Origin: Strix aluco
Lineage: Eukaryota > Chordata > Aves > Strigiformes > Strigidae
Direction of reading: 5' to 3'
Assembly (NCBI RefSeq): GCF_031877795.1
Contig: NC_133935.1
Location: forward strand, 73,860,303-73,924,302
DNA length: 64,000 nt
Shown: in pieces, positions 23,701 to 35,700 of the stretch
Numbering within the stretch: the first letter of the stretch is position 1
Layout: each line of letters begins with the position of its first letter
The notes under the pieces: generated by a model
Database searches by the model: none
What the model was told of the DNA's origin: nothing
Seen by the model: only the letters and a program-made list of their open reading frames with translations
Position numbers and translations under genes: made by a program

Positions 23701-26700
23701 TTGTGGTTTAGGGTGTTGTCACTAGATGTTCAAAGGAGAATTAATAAGGTCTGAGTCCACGTGTGTAACCACAAGAGGGTCACCTGCACTCACAGGAGGC
23801 TTGGGAATCCCCTCTCTGAAGAGCTTGGGGAGGGAGAGTACACTAATGAAAGTACCTTGCAGCCTTTATGCTATCATGGCTATGAAAAGGAAGGAGCCCC
23901 AGAGTCTAGGAGCAAAGAAACATCTATTACAGTGGAAATAAATATGGCATTTTGCTGCAAACAGCTTATCAAGACCACACCCTTTACAGGTGGGTACACT
24001 CGTGTACCTTACCGGTTGCACTCAGGCGGGTCAGGGTTAACTGCACAGGTCAGTGGTGTCTGAGCAGCGCAACATTGTCATCAGTGAATCTGGAGCACTT
24101 GTCATCCTGCTCCTGCGACTGCAGCAAGTCTCCTTGTCACTGCTCTGGGCACAGCTTCTCTGGCCTCCCATGCACCAGGGCTGCCAGAGAGGCGAGAGAA
24201 TTTGGCGCTTGGAAGCAAAGGGGACACAGTGCGAGTGAGCACCCCCCACACCCCGTGTTGCCTGCAAATACAGAGGCCAGTTGGGGCACTGAAGTGTTTT
24301 GCATTTGGGGGCAATCCTTTTTTCCTTGCCTATCATTTTTATGTTCTCTTTGGAAAACAAACACCTTTCATAGAAAGGGTCCTATGATCATATTGCATGA
24401 TGGGGCTGGGCAAAACCGGGTTGTGTTTTGAGGCTGGCAGTACTTACTACAACCACTTCTTTCTTCAGTTTCTTCTTTTCTACAGAAAGGAAAATGCGCA
24501 TTGTAAAGAAACAGATTTTTCTGACAGTGACTGTAGTTGCTAAAGCCAAGATTTCCTCAAACAAATAGACATTCTTGGTGCTCAACTTCTGAGACATCTC
24601 AAATGAACCTTATTTCTTTTTAAAGGCTGATCCCTTATACTATTTGAAAAGCGTACTCCTTCATAGTGTTTTGGAGTGAGAATCCACAGTTGTCAATGAC
24701 TAATCAAAAGTTTAGCCTTGAAAAGTCTTATTTCTTCAGTAATGACTAAATAACAATGGTTTCTTTAACAAATTTCCCTTTCTAAATAAGATGAACAGAT
24801 ATAGAAATTCACCTTTGGGGATATTTGCACTACAAATGTAGATTTTTTTTCCATGCATGTTTGTAGTTGCAAAGCTTGTGCACTTAAGCATGCGCCTGGA
24901 GACAAAACAGGGAAGTGCTGCAGATCCAGTCAAGTAGAATTCAGATTGAAGAACAGTTTGGTTATGTGTGAATTTACCACACTATTAACTCATCCCACAT
25001 GCAAACAAATACAGCAGCAGTGCCACGGGCATCTCGACAGCATGGATTTGTGGATGATACCCAACTAGTTGCTATGATTTCTTCTTGCTTGCTCCTTGCT
25101 GATTTGTTTAATGGCCTTTGTTTGGAGAACTGTATGCCTGGCCACCAAAGGGCTTTACATCCAGGCGTGCAATACTCAGAAGTGCTGCAGATGGGTCTCA
25201 ATGTGAACACTGATGCAAAACCTGTTCTGTCTGGCCTTTGCTGCCCAGCATTTGGGAACCAGTATTTCAGAAAGCACCAAGCATCCACTTTTTGTAAACC
25301 AGCCAATGCTGAAATGTCTCAAATTGGGCAACCAAGAGAACAGCTAATTTTGTTGGGTTTTGTTAGTCATGTGTTTTTTGCAAGATGGAGATACTGGTTG
25401 AGGAGGGGGAGTTATAAAAGCAGGGTCTTACTGAGCCTGTATGAGCCATGCTTGCTAGCAGAAAGCTAATGGGACTAAAAGGAACAAGACTGCTTAAAAA
25501 AACACTTTTTTTTAATGTGCAACTTATACCCCTGCTAAGTTATACAAACCCCTTTAAAAGCACCAATACTTTAAAATAAATCTTCGGGTACATGAAGTAA
25601 TGGTGTCAAGGGAGCAAATGAAGGGACTGGAGAACAGGGAATTAAAGTGGAGAGGACTCTTGAAGATGCGGTAGAGGGATGGGATTATTTTTTAACAGAC
25701 AGCATATGAATTGCATGTGAAAAATACAGTAACTCTTTAACATCCATGCCAGAATACCAAGCTAATCTGAATTTGGTTTTTACCTAGTAGTTAGTAGGTT
25801 TGAAGACCAAAAGGACCGTGAAATCACTTAGGCAGGCCTCCCATAATCAGCCAGGGTTATTTAATCTCAGTATTCTTGTACTGGGTCAAATTTATTTGTC
25901 TAGAAATGGATTTACAAATTTTACATGGAATCGTAAACAAGGTCTTGTTATGAAGTATTAAATATAGAAAAGAGGTACATACCTGGAGCATTTATCCTGT
26001 AATGAAAAAAAGATTAAGAGTGTAGTTAACAAATGTCATACTTTTGCCTACATAAAAATATCATGCTTTGTTCTCTTTCATTTGGCAAGAAGGATGTGCT
26101 TCCTTGAGTTCTGAGATTTGCTTGATTTGTTTGGTTTCTGGTTTTGCTTTCACTGAAGGCGTGCATCATTTAATGCTGGTCTCAAATAGGAAAACAGCCC
26201 TGAGCATTGCTCTAACACCTCTCCAAGAAGGGATGGTATTAAAAAAATAAAGTTTTATTGATGATAGCATGATGTTTTTATATATTCTGGAAAAATGTAT
26301 TTTCAAATATTGTCATCTCGTTCCATCCTTGGAGGAAGGTCAATTTTTTGGATCTGATGTGCTCAGATAATACCTTTTAAAATATTTGAAAGGTTGTAAA
26401 TGTTTTTGAAAACATAGAAATTGCTTTTTAATGGGAGAGCCTGGCTCCCAATGAATCACTTGCCCTATTAATAAATAATAATAACAATAGCCAAGCTCTA
26501 TGCTGCTAGATTCATTTGTCATTTTTATCATAAATTGCTAAATTCCTTGCACACACCATTTGAATTATAATCACAGTCATATATTACCTCTTTACATTTA
26601 CTACAATTTATAAATTTAGGTCCAAATCCTGAGAATACTTACAGAAATCCTTTTTTTTAAATCCCAGTACACTTAAAGAGCTGCTTATCTTTGTTTTGTG

Positions 26701-29700
26701 AAGCAAAAAGTCAATTTAGAGGCAGTCTGGCTCCAGCGCGCTGAGCAGGCAGCCAGCAGGGATCTCTGCCTCTTCCCACAATGAACCAGAGCCGGTCCCA
26801 GGTGCTTCCGTGGCTTTTGCCAAGCACAAGCACTTAGAGGTACCGCGAAGCTTTATGGGACAGAGCCTTGCAACAGGCTTGGGTAAAACTCCAGGAAATA
26901 TGCAGAAGTTTTGCCAGAACAAAGAATTTGGCATGACCACCAAGGTTTGGAAAGGACTCTGGGATCTGTAGCTGAGAGGGAGGAAAATGCATCCAGTAAC
27001 TACCTAGATGGGAGCTCCCTTGGAGTGGGAGCCAAATGCAAACCAAAATCGTTTGTATTTTTGGTCAGCACGGTCAGGCACAGACTCTGACCGCGCCTCA
27101 CGAGCATAGCTGCCTTTAGAGGTCATAACTGTTAATTCTACTATTACCTTCAGCTAATGCTAATGTTAGTAAATCCATGAAAAAAAAAATGCCATGCATA
27201 TTTTTCCTTGATTTCATATTGTTAATACCAAATATCACTGTAGCTGGTAATAGCATTTACTACAGCAAAGGGCATACTGCTATAAAATATTCACAGTGTA
27301 AATTTCATTACGGTTGAAAGGCCTGAGTTATCTCTGTCACTGCCGGGTGCTGCTGGGTATTTCCTAAGCATGGTGTTTGGGAGGACTCACAGAGACACGC
27401 TGTCTGCTTTGCCTGCCGGAGGGCAGCGAGTGCGGACCCACGTCGCCAACAGGAACCCCAGGTAGCCCAGCAGTCCGAGGAGCAGCAAACTGCCGAGGGT
27501 GATGACAAACGGCACGTACCATGCTGATTCAGAGTAGAGGTTTTCCCTTTTTGTCACAACAGTGAAGCCAGGCTTTTAAAACAAGATAGGAAAAGTTCCT
27601 CAAGGCTGCATACTTATAAGGTTACTGACACCAAACAGAACCTTTCATCTGGTTGAATTTCTGCACTTGAAGCACCTGGCCCAAGCTTGCCCTGGGGCTC
27701 TGCAGATGATGGGCAGAAGGAGATAGTGTCTGCTGGAGACAGTGATTCATTCCAGGTACCTACCTGCTGACTGCCAAGGCAGCTCAGATGACTGAGATTG
27801 ACCACCAAGCTCCTGGGGCAACCAAAGGCAGGTGAAATGAAGCCCACCCACAATGCAAAAAGAATGTTCCAGATCATGTTTCAATGTCTTATATTAAAAC
27901 AAGCATGCCATGGTGGGGTGTAAAAGCCTCTGGTTGCCTGAGAAGCTGCAAGCGCACTGTTGGAGGGTGAGCAAGTTCAGGGAATACTGCCATTACTGAG
28001 ATAATGGTTTCTTGTTACCTAAGGCAAAACTGGAAGTAGGTCATCTTCACTGCAGTGATCATTCAGCCCACTTCGTAAGAGGAGTTGAACCCCGAGGAAT
28101 TGGGTTATTGTATAAAAATAAATGAAACTCCTTTTTTTCCCTGTGACTTGTTCCAAGAAGGGAAAACCACACTTCCTGAGCAGTTGCGATCTCCCACATC
28201 TTCCCAAGTGCCAGGAGACATGTCTCTGAGTTGGCACATCACTTGGTGCTACCAACTCATTCATTAAGGTCCCGTCATGAAACTACCCTCACACAGATCA
28301 GAAATTACTCATTTGCTCTACCTGGGTCATTGCTTAGTGTGGTACTATTAGTTTTGATTGTCTACTGAAGTTTTCATTTAATTTTCTGTAAGACATTTGT
28401 AATAACATTGTGTATCAAATTTAGTAGAGTATCTATTTCTTTCCTGTTTAAGGATATCTTTAAAATAACCTATTTAGCTTTGCAAAAAAAGGTACATCCA
28501 ATCCTTAGAGAAACGATCAGATAATCTCAGGATCACCACCACCACTCCATCCTCACTGGGACTGAAGCCACAAGTGACTTTTTATGACAGAGTTTCTTTT
28601 CTACACTACCAGCCTTCCAACATCTGATTCATCAAGTTGCTGCACTGAACACATATAAGGAGCAGTGATGGAAGAAGTTGCTGTAATGGAAGTGCTCTTC
28701 TGGAAAATAGACTGAAAGTGGAAGGCTGGTATCTCTGGGGAGGCAGATTTAACACTGTGGTATGTGGTCTAGACTGTTTGTATTTGTGGTAAAGCACAGG
28801 AAAGAAATACAGAATAAGTTTTGTTATTCAGTTTAACTTTTCATTTCCACATCAAGTAGGGGGAGAAGAAGGCTGTGAAAAAACCATTTATTCCTTCCCA
28901 ACAGAGCATTAGATAATAACAGGGTTATTAATCAGTCTGCAAGTTTGGATTTAAGCATAGCAAAGCATCCAGACTTGCATGTGCTGTTTGCAGGATCCTC
29001 TGGTTCTGGCTCAGCTACCAGTAGCCCCTAGAAGATCCAGACCATTTTACAGTGAATAGCTCTTTTACCCCTTCACGGGCATACCCATATTTTCATTCCT
29101 GAATGCAAGAGAGAAAAGGGTAATGCCATCTGCAGGCAGGCAGAAAATGGATGGACTCTGGATGACGAAGAGATGGTGCAGCAAGGGATGAAGGCTGTGA
29201 CCGCCACAAGGATGGGGAGAGAGTGATCTGTACCCTCAGACTGTGCCACTTCTGCAGGCAGGACAAAAGCAAGCTCTCCTCACGTCCTGCACCATCCTGA
29301 CGGAAATCAGCTCCAAAATGAAACTGGTGAGCCAGAGCTTGTCTGGGATGGCTGCGTGGAGTAGACTGTGTTGCTGGGACACAGGCCCACAGCTCCACAG
29401 GCTGTGCAAGGCCAGATCCCACCCTGGCTGCCAAGAGCTGTGCAGGCTTCCCCAGCTCATCTATGGACTACCATGTGGTCAGGGAGCTCAGGAAAGACCC
29501 CACCGCTCTGGATCTGCTGTCTGAAACCTGCTGAAGCCTCAGCGACACAGTGAGGGCTGTGCACAGCTGCTTCAGCTCCTGACAGGCAGCTCGAAGTTTT
29601 ACATGGTGGTGACCTCAAGGGTGGAAAAAAGCCCCTTCCAAGTGATAAAGATTTCGTCTTGTTGTTTTTGCCTATTTCAACTTTGGTAGCCACAGATTAA

Positions 29701-32700
29701 TGTGGTCCACTCCTAAAGAAGCACATAGAAGTGCAAGGCAGCTGGGGGAGTGAATAGCTATGAATAAAAAAAGAGGTAGTGCAAAATGCATGAGGTAATT
29801 TTAAGGTTCCAGGCAAAGGTTAACCCCTGCTCTTTCCTTATTAATAAAGCTGCCAAATCTTTAACTTTCCAGTTGCATGGTAATGGCAGCATGCCGAGTC
29901 CTTTGGCTACTTGCCCTTTTTGTTTTAGAAACTAAGATAGAAAACATATGTTATGACTCTGTACCTGGGACTAATCCTTTATGACACTAAGCATATCAAC
30001 CACCTTTGGCTTCAATGTAAGAGCATGGGGCTCAGTACTTCCCAGGACTGGACCCACTGCAGGTTTGTGTTTTCCCTTTGCATACATATACCCTCTTTTC
30101 TTCACTCCTATGGAGATTAGTCCATAAAAGAAATGCAGAACTGGACATAAATTTCGGTGAACTTACCGTGGTGGTAATGACAGTAGTTGGGTTTGGGATA
30201 ACTCTGATGCTTAAAGTCACTGTTCCAGTTTTAATTAGGTGTGTAATTTTGTCCCTGGCAGGTAATAAATTGTCATCTGTTATATAGACGCGCAGTCTGT
30301 AAATCCAGTTTTTATCAAGTCCGCTCTCATAGTCAAACCTTGATGCAAGAATCAGCCGAGATGTGTTGGAGCCAGCACTTGGTGAAAAGGTGAAATGATT
30401 GTTCATGTTGCCTGCAGAAAACCAACACCAAAACGCCAAAAAAAATTTACTTTAATCCCACATTAAAGTCAATGCATGGAACAAGCAAAAAGATCGGTTT
30501 CTGCTGATGACTTGTTATGGATCACTATACACCTGTGCAGTGAAATATCATTAACAAGAATGGTTCCTGGATCTTCCTGATACCATATAAAATAATTTAA
30601 ACCAATACAGTTATAAAAGCATTAAAATATAGAATAAGACCATCTAAGGGGACACAGCTGAGAGGAGGCTGTGGAAACACTTTGGAGTCATAGGGCACAC
30701 AAGAGTTCACCTGAATGACTTGTCCTTACAGCCTGGAGAGCACCCAGAAGCAGCAGCACCCAGCCGGGGTGAGGACCCTGTGCTGTTGCAGGGCTCATTC
30801 CGCTAATGGGGAGTCCCTGGAGTGGCCCCTAGACCACATGGACACCAGCAGTGTCTTCAGAGGCCCCTTCAGCCCCCCACTATGGCTTCTCCCTCTGCCC
30901 AGAGGCAGAGGCCTTTGAAAAGGTCCCCCAGAAGAGAGCTGATGACTCAGGGACATTAATTGCCTCCAGGGCTTTGTCTTCACTGTGGGGGCAGAGAGGG
31001 GTGTTCAGTAATGCTAGCTCTACAGCCCTCATTTTCTCTTTGTATAGCGGGAGATCTGCTAGCAGCCTGGGCTGCAGGTAGACCAGCCCCAGCTGTTAGG
31101 TTCTTGACAGACCACACATACAAGAGATCAGAGCCATGAAAAGGCACCAAATGTGCTTTGGTTTTGCTCTTGTTGCTCCATAGAGCTCCAGAGTTGAAGT
31201 GACCCTGAAGGCCATGTCTATTGTACAACACAAAACAGGCCATGGGCTGCTCTGTGGCTCAGAGGCCAACTGCATGACACAGCTCACGTCTGTACAGCCA
31301 AAACTGGACCTGTGGTCAGACCCTGATTTACTAATACAAACACAGACTTTATATGTGTTTGTGTATAAATACCACTGCTGCAGAGCTTCTCTGTGGCATT
31401 AAGGGGCTGCAATAGGATGGAGGTTCTCTCTTTTTACACTCACAGCTTTTTACTGGCACCTGGACAATCCTCTCCCTCCTTCTCAGCAGTCATCTCAGCA
31501 ATGAAAAAAGGAGTTTCCCCGAGAGAGTGAGTTCCCTTTTGTCCTGGTTTAACCAGGATAGGGTTAAGTTTCCCCAGCAGAGGGGGGGAGCTCTAGCCGG
31601 GTTATTCAGATACCATGCGGACGTCACATCCTGGCAGGTCACATTTTCCTGGCGTGGGAGCGCGGTGCACTCGTGGGTTTGTACATCGTGCTTCAAACTG
31701 CTGTATTTGGTAGCTATTTTGCTCTGTTCATTGCTGTCACTATTACTGTTATTGTTATTGCTGTTGCTTGTTGTGTTGCTATTGCATTGTTGTATTAAAC
31801 CTGTCCTTATTTCAGTCTTGGGGCTTTGTATTTCACTCCCTTTGTGGGGGAGGGGCAGCGGCCGCGTGGTCTCAGACCCCGGCAGGGGCTAAACCACCAC
31901 ACCTTTTCTGTGAAGCCACATGTCATCCCATACCTCTGCAGTTCTCCAAGTGGATGCAGCTGATTACTGGGTTCAAACACACACTCTTAAGATCGGGTTT
32001 TAATGCATACAGCATGGACCTAGCACATGCAGCTTTGCTCAGTTGTTTTGAACTGTGTACCAGCATCTAAATGTGAGATATGCAGAGTAACAGAACCTAC
32101 CATCATTTCTCAAGATTTACTCAGCTGTAACTGGAAGGAAGATTTGACCCTACATACGATTCCAGCTCATTCTTCTGAAGTCCTTGTCAACTGTGTAATG
32201 AATTGCCAATTAATTAACATGGTAGGCAATCCAGGGTTGCAAGGGAATTGTTCTAGGCAGTAGCACCAGTAGCCAACTTGTGGAGACACATCTCTTTTGT
32301 TAAGCAACAAAGTAATGATGTACAGAATTTGTGTATCACAGCTAGCTCACCATGAGAACTAGCACACAAACTGTGCTAGATTTTTATTTACAAATCACCA
32401 GGTGAACCATCAGCATTCACTAATTTCTGCACTGCTCCCAGCTCACACACCGTGACACAGTACCTTCATTAATGAAGTAACGGAAAGACCTGGGATCAGA
32501 ATCGCGATCTTGACATTCAATCCTGAAGCCATTAATATTGGTTCCAACAGCTAAGCTGACTGGGATTTGAAATGAATAGAAATTGGGTGAACAAACTGGA
32601 TCTTCATCATTTACTTCCAAAACATTGACAGTTACCTGAAAGAAAAGAGCAATAGCAAGCTGAAACACCTCCACTGTGCTGAGCCAGAATTTTATTAACT

Positions 32701-35700
32701 TCAAAAACTGTATGACTTTGCTAATTTTGCTCTTTTGATCAACAGCAGTTGAAGAGCAGTGAATCTCCCTTCCAATCTAGTTTCTACCAGAAAATATCTG
32801 TGATCATTTCACCTTCAATTCTTGTGATCAGCACTCTTCTGGGAACAGGTTCCTTAACCTGAACCATCTTCCAAAACTGCAGGGTTTTCAAGCTGATGCA
32901 TCTGGCTATTTGAATCACCTGAGTTGTGTCATAGTTAGAATGAGAAATAATAATACTACCTCATATTCATTAAACTTTCTTTCAAACCTCTCAAATTGTT
33001 TTACAGTCATTAGTTAGGCTTCTTAGCATATTTAATAATAATTCAGAGCATGATCCATGGAAGGAAAGAATACTCCTCATAGACTGTTCCCAGAGAGAGA
33101 GAAATACTGGTAATGGCTTTCTGCATGACTGGGAGCACCCCAGGTAGCACCAGATGTGCTTAATGTCAGCTGGGATTAGCTGGCTGAGATAAAAGGGTTA
33201 CCCTTCTCAAAGCTCTTTTCTCTAATGTCTGTTGGTCTTTAACAGGCAACAGATAAACTTGTCATTGTTAAAAGCTCCTGATGCTGAATTTTCCTTAATC
33301 ATTGCCTTGAAATATTAGAGGTGATAAAGAGATTAAGTATCTCCCACTTAGAATCTCTATGGGTGGTGCTTGACTGGAGTAGAAAGCAGGCCTAGTACCT
33401 GTATCCTCCCAACAGATGTGCAAAAATCAAATGTAAGGCAGTCATGAGGGAGAAAACATGAAAAGGAGTAAAAAGGAGTCTGTCTGAGAAGGACACTGGG
33501 ATTCTTTGGAAGAACTGACTATAAAATACCTTTGTGGATATACCATCTATATTTTTTCTTCTGAATAAAGTAAGTCTGGGCAGCAAACTTGAGCACAACC
33601 CTACTGTTTAATGTTATCATGGTCCCTGGCATGCTCTTGGCTCCTGCCAGATAGCACCATTGGGGACAAAACTAGATCATGGTCGGGGGAAGGCACATAT
33701 AAGGATTCATCTCCAGTTGGCCACATGGACACAGCTGTACTGGGCTGGGCCCTCTGACATTATCCCAAGAGGCTGCCCAAGCCCTCATCCCGTCCTCAAG
33801 GTATGCATCACATCCCCTCTGTTCCATCACATGAAAACACAACTCTGATGGACTGCAACATGATTCTTGCATTACTTTGGGCACTTTGCAGTGAAAAAAA
33901 AGTTGCATACAAAATCAAAAGTATGTTTGAGGGCCAAGGGGCACTACACGGGTTCCAAAAAGGGCCTGGCACTAAGCATGGCTACAACCAGGTTGTGCTA
34001 CCTGGCCTCAAGACCCTGTTCTTTTTCTATTTTCTGGTACATACATAGCCATAAAGAATATCTTAAAATGTCTAGGGCACAGAAAACAATTTCATTGCCC
34101 AGGTAAAATAAGAAAAAAAGACAGAAACAAAAAATACAGAATTAAAAATATAAAAATATTACTTTAATCCTTTTTGTAAGAAATAAACCAAGACTGATTG
34201 AACACCACCTCTTTCATCTGACTAATATATGACTTTGTGCAGGGGTGGACTTGCCTTTCACAGACCAAAGTGCTTTGCCCAATGTCTTACCATTCTTGCC
34301 AGAAAGTAGAGAAAAAATGTAGATGAAGGGAGAGAATTAGAATGGATTTACTCACAGATGCTGTTGTGGTCTTTTCTTGGTCTGAGGCCTGTACTGTCAG
34401 AATGTGTTTCTGAGTTGTTTCATAGTCTAATCTAGCTAAAATCTTCACATCTCCTTTGGTTGGGCTGATCCAGAATATATTTATGTAATCCCTAGTGCCT
34501 CCTCCAGCCACAATGGAATAAGTGATGACACTGGGTGGCCAGTCCTTGTCTCTGGCATTCACTCTTCCAATGCTGGATCCAACTGAGAGACAGAAAATAA
34601 ATATTTCATTAACATTTTAAGGAAAAGGAGGTACAGAGTACTTCTTCCAACCCAAACTTGATGAAACTGAACCAAAGATTTGTTTTAGAGTTTTTCACCC
34701 CAAAAATGTAAAGCAAAGATGTGCTATGACTCCCCCATGTATGAGCTTGCCTGTTAGTAATAAATACCAAAACACAAGGAGTCTGTAGAGAACCACAACA
34801 GAAGCGCTCTGGTGGTGAGGGCCACCCCGAGCCCTGCACTGACATGCATGAACTCCTGCCTTGTGGCAGCCCAAGTGCTGACTTGGTTGGAGAAACAAGG
34901 CTCTTTGTCTGCCTTGAAAAGCAATTGCTGCTATTCCTTCCAAGGTGTTTGAAAAGCAGATTGAATTACCTTCGTGCGGAGCATTTATGAAGCAAACGAC
35001 AAATGGCAGTGCTGTAAACTGTGAGAACGAAGATGGGGCTGTGCCCACCCATCTCTGCAGACATTGATTCAACACTATGTGGATCCACATGACCCGAGGA
35101 TATACAGGATGAATAGTTCACATGCACAGAGTAAGACAGAAGGACGATGTAAATGAAGGGTTGGCATTTTTTTTTTTTTATTTCCTGACCCTGTGAACTC
35201 CAGCCCTACTGCAAACTGTTGGCTCCTGTTTGGTATGAAAATAGCAAGCACTCTGTTAATGTCAACTCAGCCCAAAACAAAAGGCAGTCTGAGGCAGAAA
35301 AAACATAGTATTTCTCTTGATAGTCTCAGTATCCAGCAAAATTCTGTGGCTGACACAGAGAGCTTTACAGACATATCCATGTCACAGAAGGGTTTCAAGT
35401 GTTATATTGCTAAGATACATGTCAGTGGTATGAGGAGACACACACAGATAGGAAATGCTACAAAATTCACCATATCATGCCTACTGGGAAACAGCATAGA
35501 AAGCCAAGCTCCATCCATGCACCGTAGAAACAAAAGAAACAAAAGAGGCAAGAAGAACAGGCAGATGAGTAATGCAAGATGCTGGTATGAACACCTGAAG
35601 GTCAGGGTCCTCTGATGGCTGAGTGGCTGTCCTGTGCCTTCTCGTCCCCCCTTAGCCTCCTCTGCTTTCCTGTCAGTTTGGCTCCTGCAGGAGCCAGGGC

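Larger units (their letters stand above)
20728..30166 (-). other. CDHR3: CDHR3 introns 14-18
   Basis: Introns 20728-23495, 23545-24447, 24480-25982, 25997-27390 and 27573-30166. Contents recognised: an inverted repeat next to a 21-A run at 20941-20990 and an old CR1 piece at 25800-25920. GC-richer patches at about 24030-24300 and 29100-29560 keep several frames open but show no domain. Confidence 0.7.

Noticed and set aside
24999..25469. 156-codon + strand ORF in CDHR3 intron 16
   Set aside because: No recognisable family and no matching splice signals; a shadow frame on the other strand is equally open.
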